Assembly (NCBI GenBank): GCA_021733665.1
Contig: JAHREI010000001.1
Span: 186,001 to 250,000 of the forward strand
Reading direction: 5' to 3'
Source of the DNA: Bacillus subtilis
GTDB lineage: Bacteria > Pseudomonadota > Alphaproteobacteria > Rhizobiales > Rhizobiaceae
DNA length: 64,000 nucleotides
Shown here: positions 48,152 to 56,720 of the stretch, piece after piece
Layout: every line of letters begins with the position of its first letter
How positions within the stretch are numbered: the stretch's first letter is position 1
The notes under the pieces: generated by a model
The model's database searches: none
The model's input: the letters and a program-made list of their open reading frames with translations, nothing else
Told to the model about the DNA's origin: nothing
Made by a program: the position numbers and the translations under genes

Positions 48152-48973
48152 ATGAACCTGATGAATGATTATACGTTAGAAAAAACACTCGGAGAGAAGA
48201 TGAACGCCTTGCCTAAAAAAATCAAAATGCGCGGGGACAAGGTCAAGGTTTTCTACGGTGAAAAACAGGCTTTGCATGGCGTTGATCTGGATATCGAAGA
48301 AAACAGCGTCACCGCACTGATCGGTCCGTCCGGTTGCGGTAAGTCCACTTTCCTGCGCTCCCTCAACCGTATGAATGATACGATCGAAGGCTGCCGCGTT
48401 GAAGGGCTGATCACGCTTGACGGTGAGGATATCTACGATCCGAAAATCGACGTGGTGGAGCTGCGTGCCCGTGTTGGTATGGTGTTCCAGAAGCCAAATC
48501 CGTTTCCGAAATCAATCTATGAAAACGTCTCTTACGGTCCGCGTATTCACGGTCTGGCACGCAGCCGTGCGGATCTGGATGCGATTGTTGAGAAAAGCCT
48601 GCGCGGCGCCAGCCTCTGGGAAGAAGTAAAGGATCGTCTCAATGATGCAGGCACCGGCCTGTCCGGCGGTCAGCAGCAGCGTCTTTGCATTGCCCGCGCG
48701 ATTGCGGTGAGCCCTGAAGTTATCCTGATGGACGAACCTTGCTCGGCACTTGATCCGATTGCGACTGCAAAGGTTGAAGAGCTGATTGATGAGTTGCGCC
48801 GTGACTATACGATTGTCATCGTGACCCACTCGATGCAGCAGGCCGCACGTATTTCGCAGACCACTGCGATGTTCCATTTAGGCAATCTGGTGGAAGTCGG
48901 TGATACGGATATGATGTTCACGACGCCGAAAGAAAAGCGCACGCAGGACTATATTACCGGCCGTTTCGGCTAA
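48152..48973 (+). CDS. pstB: Phosphate ABC transporter ATPase PstB
   Basis: 273-residue ABC ATPase powering PstCA. Walker [10 protein letters not shown], signature LSGGQQQR, Walker B VILMDEP and the H-loop VTHSMQQ are all present; typical PstB wording ([17 protein letters not shown]). Start at ATG 48152 behind CGGAG, giving the N-terminus [16 protein letters not shown] seen in Brucella-type PstB; a second well-spaced ATG at 48200 is possible. Confidence 0.96.
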   Translation: MNLMNDYTLEKTLGEKMNALPKKIKMRGDKVKVFYGEKQALHGVDLDIEENSVTALIGPSGCGKSTFLRSLNRMNDTIEGCRVEGLITLDGEDIYDPKIDVVELRARVGMVFQKPNPFPKSIYENVSYGPRIHGLARSRADLDAIVEKSLRGASLWEEVKDRLNDAGTGLSGGQQQRLCIARAIAVSPEVILMDEPCSALDPIATAKVEELIDELRRDYTIVIVTHSMQQAARISQTTAMFHLGNLVEVGDTDMMFTTPKEKRTQDYITGRFG

Positions 48974-49023
48974 TTCGAGTTTTACAGCCTGCTTTGGCAG
49001 TGCCACAGGATAAGGAAATTTCC

Positions 49024-49746
49024 ATGCCGTCACAGCATACGGTTACGTCCTATGATGAAGAACTGAAGTTTCTCGCACGTAAGATCGCTGAAATGGGCGG
49101 TCATGCGGAGCGCATGGTTGAGCAGTCCGTTAAAGCGATTGTCACTGCGGATAATGCACTGGCACAGCGTGTGATCTCCGAGGATTTGATCCTTGATGCC
49201 GGCGAGCGTGAAATTGACGAAAAGGCTGTGATGATCATCGCCAAGCGTCAGCCAATGGCGGTTGATCTGCGCGAAATTATCGGTGCTATCCGCATTTCCG
49301 CTGATCTGGAACGCGTCGGCGATATGGGTAAGAATATTGCCAAGCGCGTGACTGCTGTTTCAGAAACCCGTCAGTCGGTGAAACTGTATCGTGGTTTGGA
49401 AACACTGGCAGAGCTTGCCCGTACCCAGCTTAAAGATGTGCTGGATGCCTATGCAACGCGCTCGGTCACACAGATCAATATTGTACGTGACCGCGATGAT
49501 GAAATTGATGCGATGTATACATCGCTGTTCCGCGAGCTTCTGACCTATATGATGGAAGATCCGCGAAACATAACAGCATGCACGCATCTTTTATTCTGTG
49601 CCAAGAATATTGAGCGTATCGGCGACCATGCTACCAATATTGCCGAGACGGTCTATTATATTGTTACCGGTACTCAGATGCCGCCGGATCGTCCGAAAGA
49701 TGATCTGTCCCATGATGTCGTACTCGATGAATTGCATAAAAACTAA
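49024..49746 (+). CDS. phoU: Phosphate signalling protein PhoU
   Basis: 240-residue all-helical protein with two PhoU repeats, each with an acidic metal-binding motif (ADLERVGDMGKNIAKR near 95-110 and NIERIGDHATNIAET near 200-214). It links the Pst transporter to PhoR-PhoB, holding the pathway off when phosphate is ample. ATG 49024 follows ATAAGGA; a GTG 30 bases earlier is less likely. Confidence 0.96.
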   Translation: MPSQHTVTSYDEELKFLARKIAEMGGHAERMVEQSVKAIVTADNALAQRVISEDLILDAGEREIDEKAVMIIAKRQPMAVDLREIIGAIRISADLERVGDMGKNIAKRVTAVSETRQSVKLYRGLETLAELARTQLKDVLDAYATRSVTQINIVRDRDDEIDAMYTSLFRELLTYMMEDPRNITACTHLLFCAKNIERIGDHATNIAETVYYIVTGTQMPPDRPKDDLSHDVVLDELHKN

Positions 49747-49835
49747 GCCGTTCTAGTTGAACGGCAGAGATGCAGCGCCTTCGGGCACTGCAAATCAGAA
49801 TGAAGAAGCCCTGCATTCCGGCTGTGCCGGAATGC
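49747..49835 (+). other. Three consecutive hairpins in the phoU-phoB spacer
   Basis: GCCGTT/AACGGC (49747-49765); TGCAGCGCC with a UUCG tetraloop and GGCACTGCA (49771-49792); GCATTCCGGC-TGT-GCCGGAATGC (49813-49835, 10-bp stem). No T-run follows, so they look like RNA processing or stability elements rather than a terminator. Confidence 0.7.
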
Positions 49836-49873
49836 AAATGCCCCCTTATGTCTAAATGAATAGTGGATACGCA

Positions 49874-50560
49874 ATGTCACACACGCCAAGAATAGCGGTC
49901 GTTGAAGACGAAGAAGCCATCAGCGAACTGCTGCGCTATAATCTCGAAGCTGAAGGGTATCAGGTTGATACAATCCTGCGCGGGGATGAAGCCGAAATTC
50001 ATTTGCGTGAAAACGTACCTGACCTTCTGGTGCTGGACTGGATGCTGCCGGGTGTTTCCGGCATTGAACTGTGCCGTCGTCTGCGCCAGCGCGCTGAAAC
50101 GGAACGCCTGCCGATTATCATGCTGACAGCGCGTGGCGAAGAATCCGAGCGCGTGCGCGGACTGGCTGTCGGTGCTGATGACTATGTTGTCAAACCATTC
50201 TCCACACCGGAACTGCTGGCGCGTATCAAGGCAATGTTGCGCCGTGCCAATCCGAGTGTGCTGTCTCATGTGCTGAAAGTCGGTGAGATCGTTCTCGACC
50301 GCCAGCAGCATCGTGTTTACCGCAAAGAGCGTGAAATCAAACTGGGGCCGACAGAGTTTCGCCTGCTGGAATATTTCATGATGGCCCCGGGGCGCGTATT
50401 CTCCCGCACACAATTGCTGGACGGTATCTGGGGGCGCGATATTTACGTCGATGACCGCACCGTTGATGTGCATATCGGGCGTCTGCGTAAAGCAATTAAT
50501 ACAGGTCGCGAAGTGGATCCGATTCGCACTGTTCGCGGTGCCGGATATGCTTTTGGCTAA
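49874..50560 (+). CDS. phoB: Phosphate response regulator PhoB
   Basis: 228-residue OmpR-type regulator. Receiver domain with phospho-acceptor Asp55 (LLVLDWMLPG), acidic pair EDEE at 11-14, and conserved Lys in VVKPFS; the C-terminal winged helix ends YVDDRTVDVHIGRLRKAI and TVRGAGYAFG. It activates Pho genes by binding PHO boxes such as the one at 44114. ATG 49874 (GGAT 6 bases before) is preferred to ATG 49856. Its kinase PhoR is not encoded in the window. Confidence 0.95.
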   Translation: MSHTPRIAVVEDEEAISELLRYNLEAEGYQVDTILRGDEAEIHLRENVPDLLVLDWMLPGVSGIELCRRLRQRAETERLPIIMLTARGEESERVRGLAVGADDYVVKPFSTPELLARIKAMLRRANPSVLSHVLKVGEIVLDRQQHRVYRKEREIKLGPTEFRLLEYFMMAPGRVFSRTQLLDGIWGRDIYVDDRTVDVHIGRLRKAINTGREVDPIRTVRGAGYAFG

Positions 50561-50592
50561 CGGGTACGCGGCTGATTGACGGAAATGAGCAG

Positions 50593-50624
50593 CCGGTATG
50601 GAATTATTTCATGCCGGTTTTTTT
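50593..50624 (+). terminator. phoB terminator
   Basis: CCGGTATG (50593-50600) pairs with CATGCCGG (50610-50617, one G-U), then seven T's. Confidence 0.85.
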
Positions 50625-51090
50625 AATGCGCTGATTCTAATGAAGCTGTTTCCCAGCAGGTATTTGCTGCAAGGAAAACCACAGGTGATCACGCAATAAA
50701 ACAGAATTGTAACAGCCTGTAATGAATTATGACTAACGCTAAAGTATTAGGAAAGGCATGATGCCGGCACGCTTTCAGTGATGAAATAAGGCAATAACAT
50801 ACCGGAATCGTTGCAGAGTCATGGCCGGTCATGATGTTGTATTTTTTCAGTCTGAGCCAATAAGAGTGGCGTATACAGTACTTTAGTAATCTCTCAAAAT
50901 AATGCGTTAACAGGGCGTTAACTAATGGGGCGCATTTTATTGGGGTAAATTTTAACCGGTTCTTGCTAATCGGTGCACGAATTAAAAATCGGCTTTGTGC
51001 CTTCATTTAGCCCTAATAGGCCACGAATTTCCCGAGGCCTTGATCTGCGGGTTGTCTCTTAGGTGAGACGCTGGCGGAAACAGGACTTTG
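50625..51090. other. Intergenic region between phoB and sleB-like gene
   Basis: 466 bases without a gene I can support. It contains a perfect CtrA-type box at 50907-50921. A loose PhoB-like series (TTGTAAC 50707, CTGTAAT 50717, TATGACT 50728) has one off-period step and is unconvincing. Confidence 0.5.
50907..50921. promoter_or_regulatory. CtrA-type box before the sleB-like gene
   Basis: TTAAC-AGGGCG-TTAAC: exact TTAA-N7-TTAA with C after both half-sites, the strongest form of the consensus. About 170 bases upstream of the hydrolase start. Confidence 0.65.
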
Positions 51091-52044
51091 ATGAAATTAT
51101 TTGATGAGGATGAACTGTTGAAACGCTCTTATTTAGCGAAAACACTGTTTATCGGTGCTCTGGTTGCCACACCGTTTATTTTAGCGGGCTGCACAACCAC
51201 CTCGACCGGTTCAAAATCTGAAAAAGTTACCCCTGCCAAGGAATCGGGTGTCACCATCCGTAATGGCAAAAAAACCTACACTTACACCTCCAAAGACCGC
51301 GAATGCCTTGAACGCGCGATGTTCTTTGAATCAGCCCGTTCCAGCCGTGATGGTCTTGTTGCAGTCGGCACAGTGGTGATGAACCGTCTGGTTTCAGAGA
51401 AATATCCTGAAACAGTCTGCGGTGTCGTCGGACAGAAAAATCAGTTTGCACCGGGCGTTATGACCCGCGCGATGAATTCCAAAGCGCTGCCGGATGTAAA
51501 AGAAGCGGCAGATGCCGTGCTCAAAGGTGAACGTCACCCGAAGCTGAAGAATGCAATGTTTTTCCATACAGCCGGTCTGAAGTTCCCGTATAAAAATATG
51601 CATTACGTGCTGGTTGCCGGTGGCAATTCTTTCTACGAAAAGCGCCGTAAAGACGGTTCGCTGGAATCACCACTGCCGGAAACTCCTTATAACCTTGCGG
51701 CAGCTTATGAGCCTAAAGGCCAGTCCATGCCGGACAGCACCTATAACGTGACAGAACCAACTGGGAAGACAGATCGTCTGCCAGCTGCCGCACCGGTTAT
51801 GGTTGCCACGGCTCAGCCGCGTGTAGCTCCAGCTCCGGTGGCTGCACAGTCGGTTGCTGCGGAAGCACCGGTACAGCTTGCCTATAATCATACACCTGTA
51901 CCGGCACAGCTGCCTTTTGAGATGAAACCTGCTGTCGCACAGCAGAATGCATTCGCAGCCAACAGCAATGAAATGAATGAGCAAAAGGCCGATGCAATCG
52001 GCGCATTGTTGCTGAAGCAGGATCGTCCTGAGCCTGCTCTTTGA
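51091..52044 (+). CDS. SleB-like cell wall hydrolase, lipoprotein
   Basis: 317 residues. The N-terminus has a membrane segment ending in lipobox LAGC (Cys34), so an envelope lipoprotein. The hydrolase_2/SleB domain covers about residues 65-185: the CLERAMFFESARSSRDGLVAVGTVVMNR segment carries the catalytic Glu region, followed by CGVVGQKNQFAP and AMFFHTAGLKFPY. The C-terminal ~110 residues are Pro/Ala-rich low complexity. SleB relatives cleave peptidoglycan glycan strands. ATG 51091 after AGGA (TTG 51088 alternative). A CtrA box lies upstream. Confidence 0.9.
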   Translation: MKLFDEDELLKRSYLAKTLFIGALVATPFILAGCTTTSTGSKSEKVTPAKESGVTIRNGKKTYTYTSKDRECLERAMFFESARSSRDGLVAVGTVVMNRLVSEKYPETVCGVVGQKNQFAPGVMTRAMNSKALPDVKEAADAVLKGERHPKLKNAMFFHTAGLKFPYKNMHYVLVAGGNSFYEKRRKDGSLESPLPETPYNLAAAYEPKGQSMPDSTYNVTEPTGKTDRLPAAAPVMVATAQPRVAPAPVAAQSVAAEAPVQLAYNHTPVPAQLPFEMKPAVAQQNAFAANSNEMNEQKADAIGALLLKQDRPEPAL

Positions 52045-52066
52045 TTTTTTCAATAATCTGATGCAA

Positions 52067-52097
52067 AAAAAAGCCCGCACTGAGCGGGCTTTTTTTA
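52067..52097. terminator. Bidirectional terminator, sleB-like / small lipoprotein
   Basis: AAAAAAGCCCGC-ACTGA-GCGGGCTTTTTTT. Confidence 0.92.
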
Positions 52098-52108
52098 TGA
52101 TGCTATGA

Positions 52109-52387
52109 TTAGCGCGGCACAATTACAGGCTGATAAATAACCATTGGTGTGGAGAATTGCGGCCGGTCATTCTGCCAGGCGCGGATGTCTGCGCGGCGAT
52201 CCAGATGAATTTGTAGCAGGCAATTGGACATGGCTTCAGATTTTGGTTTGAAACCATAGCTCAGACAGGTTTTTTCGTCTTCTGCACGCTGCTGTTCAGG
52301 TGTCAGTGTGGTGCAGCCTGCCAGAGTGATGGCAAACAGCCCTGCAACAAGGCTCAGTTTTGGCAATGATGTGATGTTTCGGCTCAT
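52109..52387 (-). CDS. Small predicted lipoprotein of unknown function
   Basis: 92 residues. The signal sequence ends in lipobox LAGC with the lipidated Cys at residue 25 (TLAGCTTLTPEQQ). The mature part has two further cysteines (CLSYGF, NCLLQIHLDRRADI) that could pair, and a Pro/Val-rich C-terminus. No family name recognised; the ...CLSYGF...CLLQLD-like pattern is familiar from small rhizobial lipoproteins. Convergent with the SleB-like gene. Confidence 0.82.
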   Translation of the reverse strand: MSRNITSLPKLSLVAGLFAITLAGCTTLTPEQQRAEDEKTCLSYGFKPKSEAMSNCLLQIHLDRRADIRAWQNDRPQFSTPMVIYQPVIVPR

Positions 52388-52544
52388 GGGTGTGTTCCGA
52401 TAAATATGACTTCATCTGACATATTAGCGCTGATTAGCGGGCGTGGCTACAAACATCCTATTAAAAATCCTGCAGGTGAGGGCTGGTCGGATCGGATTGG
52501 CAGGAGTATCTGTGATGATGAATGAAAATAAGCGGAGTATGTTG

Positions 52545-53807
52545 ATGTCAGATTTCAGCCAAAATAATCATGCGGATACGGTGATCGATCCGGTTAAACT
52601 GGACAAGCTGGCAGAGGTTGCGGTTAAAGTCGGCCTGCAATTGCGCAAGGGACAGGATCTGGTGATTACCGCACCGGTGATTGCATTACCATTGGTACGG
52701 CGTATTGCGGAACATGCCTATAAAGCCGGTGCCGGACTGGTCACACCGTTTTTCTCCGATGAAGATATGGCGCTGTCGCGCTTCCAATATGCGCCGGATG
52801 AGAGCTTTGATCATGCCAGCGACTGGCTCTATCAGGGCATGGCTAAAGCCTATGAAAACGGTGCCGCGCGTCTGGCAATTACCGGCGATAACCCGATGCT
52901 GCTCTCTGCGCAGGATGCCGGTAAGGTTGCCCGTGCCAATAAAGCTTTGTCGATGGCCTATCAGCCCGCGCTGGAAAAGATCGCCGGTTTCGACATTAAC
53001 TGGAATATCGTGTCCTATCCGAACCCGTCCTGGGCAAAACTGGTGTTTCCGGATGATACGCCGGAAGTTGCGACCCATAAGCTGGCTGAAGCAATTTTCG
53101 CCGCATCGCGTGTCAATAATGCCGATCCGGTTGCTGCATGGGCCGAGCATAATGCGCAATTGCGTAAGCGCACTAAAATTCTCAATGAGCGCAATTTCCG
53201 TTCACTTCATTTCACTGGACCGGATACGGATCTGACCGTTGGTCTGGCTGATGGTCATGAATGGCATGGCGGCGCATCGACCGCTAAAAATGGCATTACA
53301 TGCAATCCGAATATTCCGACAGAAGAAGTCTTCACAACGCCGCATGCTCTGCGCGTGGAAGGAACGGTTTCCAGCACTAAGCCGCTGTCGCATCAGGGTA
53401 CAATTATTGATGATATTCGCGTGCGTTTTGAAGGCGGCCGTATTGTTGAAGCCAAAGCCAGTAAAGGCGAGGCAGTGCTGAATAAGGTACTGGATACGGA
53501 TGAAGGTGCCCGCCGTCTGGGAGAAGTGGCACTGGTGCCGCATTCCTCACCGATCTCTCAGAGTGGTCTGCTGTTCTACAACACGCTGTTTGATGAAAAT
53601 GCCGCCAGCCATATTGCGCTTGGTCAGTGCTATTCCAAATGTTTCGTCAATGGTGCCGATCTCACACCGGAACAGATTGCAGCACAGGGCGGTAATAAGA
53701 GCTTCATCCATATCGACTGGATGATCGGTTCCGATAAGATCGATGTCGATGGCATTGCACAGGACGGCACATCCGTGCCGGTTATGCGCAAAGGCGAATG
53801 GGTCTGA
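52545..53807 (+). CDS. M29-family aminopeptidase (thermophilic metalloprotease)
   Basis: 420-residue cytoplasmic metallopeptidase of family M29 (aminopeptidase T/S type): LDKLAEVAVKVGLQLRKGQDL opening, MAYQPAL, and the C-terminal metal site with GEVALVPHSSPI and FYNTLFDENAASHIALG. Length matches the ~410-residue family. Start at ATG 52545 with GGAG 7 bases before; ATG 52515/52518 behind AGGAG is a realistic alternative adding about ten residues. Confidence 0.92.
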   Translation: MSDFSQNNHADTVIDPVKLDKLAEVAVKVGLQLRKGQDLVITAPVIALPLVRRIAEHAYKAGAGLVTPFFSDEDMALSRFQYAPDESFDHASDWLYQGMAKAYENGAARLAITGDNPMLLSAQDAGKVARANKALSMAYQPALEKIAGFDINWNIVSYPNPSWAKLVFPDDTPEVATHKLAEAIFAASRVNNADPVAAWAEHNAQLRKRTKILNERNFRSLHFTGPDTDLTVGLADGHEWHGGASTAKNGITCNPNIPTEEVFTTPHALRVEGTVSSTKPLSHQGTIIDDIRVRFEGGRIVEAKASKGEAVLNKVLDTDEGARRLGEVALVPHSSPISQSGLLFYNTLFDENAASHIALGQCYSKCFVNGADLTPEQIAAQGGNKSFIHIDWMIGSDKIDVDGIAQDGTSVPVMRKGEWV

Positions 53808-53823
53808 TCCTATCGACTGAGTC

Positions 53824-53859
53824 AAAAAGCCCGCTGCAATATCTGCAGCGGGCTTTTTT
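53824..53859. terminator. Bidirectional terminator, aminopeptidase / dps
   Basis: GCCCGCTGCA (53829-53838) / TGCAGCGGGC (53844-53853) with A- and T-runs. Confidence 0.94.
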
Positions 53860-53876
53860 ATTGGCATGAGACGTAT

Positions 53877-54374
53877 TTATTCCTGAATATGGGCCTCAAG
53901 GAACCACAGCGCTTTATCGAGACTGCGCGAAGCGGTCGTGAAAATATCCGCACTGTCATCATCACCGGCTTCAGCCGCATCTTTAATCGACTGGCGCACC
54001 AGATTGGCGACAGCGCCATAATGATCGATCAGAGCATGAAGATGGTCTTTGATCGCGTAGATATCTTCCGGGTAAGGCTTGAGGATGGTGGATTCCGCAA
54101 CGGTCTGGGTTGTGCCCAGTGCAGTGCCGCCAAGCTGAACGGCGCGTTCTGCGATCGTATCGGAATGGTCATCAAGCTCGGTGCGGAAACCATCCAGCAT
54201 TTCATGAACCGCAATGAACTGAATACCTTTGAGGTTCCAATGCGCCTGCTTGGTGATCAGCGCAAGATCAATGATCGCAGCCAGATTCTTATTCAGCAGG
54301 GCAATTACAGTGGTTTTGGCATTGGTAGGCAGATTGTTTTTTGTCGGATGATTTTTAAGCTTAGACGCAGACAT
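53877..54374 (-). CDS. dps: DNA-binding ferritin-like protein Dps
   Basis: 165-residue mini-ferritin that oxidises and stores iron and protects DNA. Ferroxidase residues line up with E. coli at a constant offset: His45, His57, Asp61, Asp72 and Glu76 ([23 protein letters not shown]). The N-terminus is Lys-rich, as in DNA-binding Dps. ATG 54374 follows GAAGGAAAT. A 7-bp inverted repeat lies 21 bases upstream of the start. Confidence 0.95.
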   Translation of the reverse strand: MSASKLKNHPTKNNLPTNAKTTVIALLNKNLAAIIDLALITKQAHWNLKGIQFIAVHEMLDGFRTELDDHSDTIAERAVQLGGTALGTTQTVAESTILKPYPEDIYAIKDHLHALIDHYGAVANLVRQSIKDAAEAGDDDSADIFTTASRSLDKALWFLEAHIQE

Positions 54375-54395
54375 TATGATTTCCTTCTTTATGAG

Positions 54396-54414
54396 GACAA
54401 ACATTGCGTTTGTC
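54396..54414. promoter_or_regulatory. Inverted repeat in the dps leader
   Basis: GACAAAC-ATTGC-GTTTGTC, perfect 7-bp arms just upstream of the dps ribosome site. Could be an operator or an mRNA hairpin. Confidence 0.5.
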
Positions 54415-54644
54415 TGGGAGACTGCCGGAGAGGCGTCACAAGAAACCGGACGCAGCAGATACAGTTATGAAGATCACATCATAAAGGTAGGGTTGTTCTC
54501 AGTCATTTAAAGGGCTTACGTCGAATATTATGTTTGTTTCTGCAAAAGATAGCGTGCTACTTAAAATTATTCCGGCAGGAAAATTGAACATCACGGCACT
54601 GCCTGTACTTGCCGATGTTTCTAATCTGCTTTAGGTCGTAAGCT

Positions 54645-55343
54645 ATGACGATACTTGCCCTCGATACTGCCGGCAGCGTGTGCGCTGCTGCCCTTTATGA
54701 TCCGCAGACACAGCAGGTTCTTGCTGAGGTCAGCCATGACATTGGCAAAGGCCATGCGGAATTGCTGCTGGATTATATTGCACAATGTTTTGAGGCTGCA
54801 AAAATTTCGCGCAGTGATGTGACGCGGATTGCCGTTAATATCGGCCCCGGTTCTTTTACCGGTGTGCGTGTGGGCGTTTCCGCAGCGCGCGGCTTCGGGC
54901 TGGCACTGTCTTGTCCGGTGATCGGCGTCAGCGGTTTTGAGGCGCTGAGCCACGAGATGCAGGTTCTTGCACCGGCGCAGCCTGTTGTGATCGCATTGTC
55001 CGCCTATCGCGGTGATATTTATGCGCAGGGCTTTGATGCACAGGGACAGGCTTCAACCACACCTTTGGCCGGTAATGAGGCAGAGCTGCTCCCAGTTTTG
55101 CAGCAACTCGGAGCAGATTATGCGCTGGCCGGCAGTGGTGCTGCCCAATTGCAGACAGCTGAGGGCAGCGAGCGCCGGATTATCAGCGCTTCTGCTCATG
55201 CATCTATCGGCACATTTGCACGACTTGCGGCACAGCGTGAAGCGAGAAATCCGCCGGAGCCGCTTTATATGCGGGGGCCAGATGTAAAGCCGCAGACCGG
55301 TTTCGCACTCCCTCGCCAGCAAGTGGAACAGGAACGCGGATGA
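54645..55343 (+). CDS. tsaB: tRNA t6A synthesis protein TsaB
   Basis: 232-residue ASKHA-fold partner of TsaD in N6-threonylcarbamoyladenosine formation on tRNA. It opens TILALDTAGSVCAAAL, then NIGPGSFTGVRVGVSAARG (about 66-84), the TsaB signature. Ends overlapping rimI by ATGA. tsaB-rimI is a conserved pair. Confidence 0.95.
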   Translation: MTILALDTAGSVCAAALYDPQTQQVLAEVSHDIGKGHAELLLDYIAQCFEAAKISRSDVTRIAVNIGPGSFTGVRVGVSAARGFGLALSCPVIGVSGFEALSHEMQVLAPAQPVVIALSAYRGDIYAQGFDAQGQASTTPLAGNEAELLPVLQQLGADYALAGSGAAQLQTAEGSERRIISASAHASIGTFARLAAQREARNPPEPLYMRGPDVKPQTGFALPRQQVEQERG

Positions 55344-55840
55344 TCAGTTTTCCTTTCTCGCGGCAGAGTTTTGTTTTGGAAGGGCTGGTGCAGGATCACT
55401 GTACCGAGCTTGCTGATCTTCATGCACCTGCTTTTCATCATGCATGGAGCGAGGAAGATTTTGCGGGTATGCTCTCGCAAGGTAATATTTTCGGTTTTAT
55501 TGCCCGCCCTGTCGGTAAGCCAGCCCAGAGCGCCGGTTTTGTACTTGCACGGCTGGTGGCCGGTGAAGCGGAAATTCTGACCATTGCGGTATCGTCAGCC
55601 TTTCAGCGTCGTGGTATCGGCCGTGATCTGATGGAGGGCGTGTTGCGTCATCTCCATCATGAGCGGGCAGAAAGTCTGTTTCTTGAAGTTGACGAGAGCA
55701 ATGTGGTCGCTCAGGCACTTTATCGCCGCTTAGGCTTTATACAGGTCGGCAATCGTGCCGGTTATTATGAAACCGGCCAGGGGCGCAGTAATGCGCTGGT
55801 GCTGCGCAAACAATTTCCGGAAGTGATCAGAGTGCCATGA
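55340..55840 (+). CDS. rimI: Ribosomal protein S18-alanine N-acetyltransferase RimI
   Basis: 166-residue GNAT. The acetyl-CoA loop reads VSSAFQRRGIGRDLM (Q/R-x-x-G-x-G), preceded by EAEILTIAV and followed by LEVDESNVVAQALYRRLGF, matching RimI. It acetylates the N-terminal alanine of S18. Start overlaps the tsaB stop by 4 bases; the stop overlaps the next start by 4 bases, so the three genes are translationally coupled. Confidence 0.93.
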   Translation: MISFPFSRQSFVLEGLVQDHCTELADLHAPAFHHAWSEEDFAGMLSQGNIFGFIARPVGKPAQSAGFVLARLVAGEAEILTIAVSSAFQRRGIGRDLMEGVLRHLHHERAESLFLEVDESNVVAQALYRRLGFIQVGNRAGYYETGQGRSNALVLRKQFPEVIRVP

Positions 55841-56649
55841 TCGGTGTCATCCGCATCGCGGTTATTCTGGGCTTATTTGTCAGCCTCGTCATTTCTCTGG
55901 TGCCGTTCCAGTATCTTTTTGTAAAGGCACGGCTCGGCTGGCAGCAGTCTTTGCCGCGCTTTTTCCATCGTATCGCAGCATGGCTGCTGGGCTTTCGCGT
56001 GAAAGTGCAAGGGGAGATGGTGCAGGACCGCCCGCTGCTGCTGGTGGCCAATCACGTATCATGGAGCGATATTGTCGTTTTATCTTCCGTGGCCAATGTT
56101 TGCTTCATCGCCAAGTCCGAAGTGCGTAAATGGCCGGTATTCGGTACTTTCGCAGTTTTACAGCGAACAGTCTTTGTCGAGCGCGAGAAAAAAGGCCGGA
56201 CAGCGCAGCAGGCTTCGGATATTGCCCTGCGTTTAGCCGGTGGAGATGCGATGGTGCTTTTTCCTGAAGGCACGACATCGGACGGCAATCGTGTGTTGCC
56301 GTTTAAAACATCTTTATTTGGTGCTGCCCATGCGGTGATCCGTGAGGCCGGAGCAGAGGAAGTGATCGTGCAGCCGGTTTCCATTGCCTATACCGGTGTT
56401 CATGGCATGCCGATGGGGCGGTTTCACCGGCCGATTGCGTCATGGCCGGGGGATGTGCAGCTGATGCCACATCTGAAAGGCATTCTCAAAGAGGGCGCGA
56501 TTGACGTGGAGATCCGCTTCGGTGAACCAATGAGTGTTCGCGCAGAAACCAGTCGCAAAGAACTGGCGCGTATTATGGAAGAGCGCGTGACGACGATGTT
56601 GCAAAGCTCGCTGATGGGGCGCGAAATCACCCCGTCAGAAGATCAATAA
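55837..56649 (+). CDS. 1-acyl-glycerol-3-phosphate acyltransferase (PlsC/OlsA family)
   Basis: 270-residue membrane-associated acyltransferase. N-terminal hydrophobic segment (about 3-28), acyltransferase motif NHVSWSD with His73 and Asp78 (H-x4-D), and FPEGTTSDG as motif III. Makes phosphatidic acid from lysophosphatidic acid, or, if it is the OlsA type found beside rimI in some rhizobia, ornithine lipid from lyso-ornithine lipid; sequence alone does not settle this. ATGA overlap with rimI. Confidence 0.9.
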   Translation: MIGVIRIAVILGLFVSLVISLVPFQYLFVKARLGWQQSLPRFFHRIAAWLLGFRVKVQGEMVQDRPLLLVANHVSWSDIVVLSSVANVCFIAKSEVRKWPVFGTFAVLQRTVFVEREKKGRTAQQASDIALRLAGGDAMVLFPEGTTSDGNRVLPFKTSLFGAAHAVIREAGAEEVIVQPVSIAYTGVHGMPMGRFHRPIASWPGDVQLMPHLKGILKEGAIDVEIRFGEPMSVRAETSRKELARIMEERVTTMLQSSLMGREITPSEDQ

Positions 56650-56657
56650 AGCGAAGA

Positions 56658-56720
56658 TCAGTCTTTGCGGCGCAATCGCACGATCACATCAACCCGTGCG
56701 GTGCCGGTGTCTGATGGCAT
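56658..56720 (-). pseudogene. Orphan remnant copy of the irr 3' end
   Basis: Immediately beyond the irr stop, in another frame, the minus strand encodes VDVIVRLRRKD followed by TGA (56658-56693), exactly the last 11 residues of Irr, with the preceding codons loosely similar. The two DNA copies differ at several third positions, so this is a diverged second irr tail rather than a simple recent duplication. A 20-codon open frame starts at ATG 56718-56720, overlapping the irr stop as TGATG. Best read as a recombination scar. Confidence 0.75.

Noticed and set aside
50707-50734. Second possible PHO box after phoB
   Set aside because: Heptamers TTGTAAC, CTGTAAT and TATGACT are degenerate and one spacing is 10 rather than 11 bases.
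51088-51090. TTG start for the SleB-like gene, and similar TTG starts for pmtA (28296) and the rlpA-like gene (34650)
   Set aside because: In each case an ATG at or shortly after the TTG has equal or better placement.
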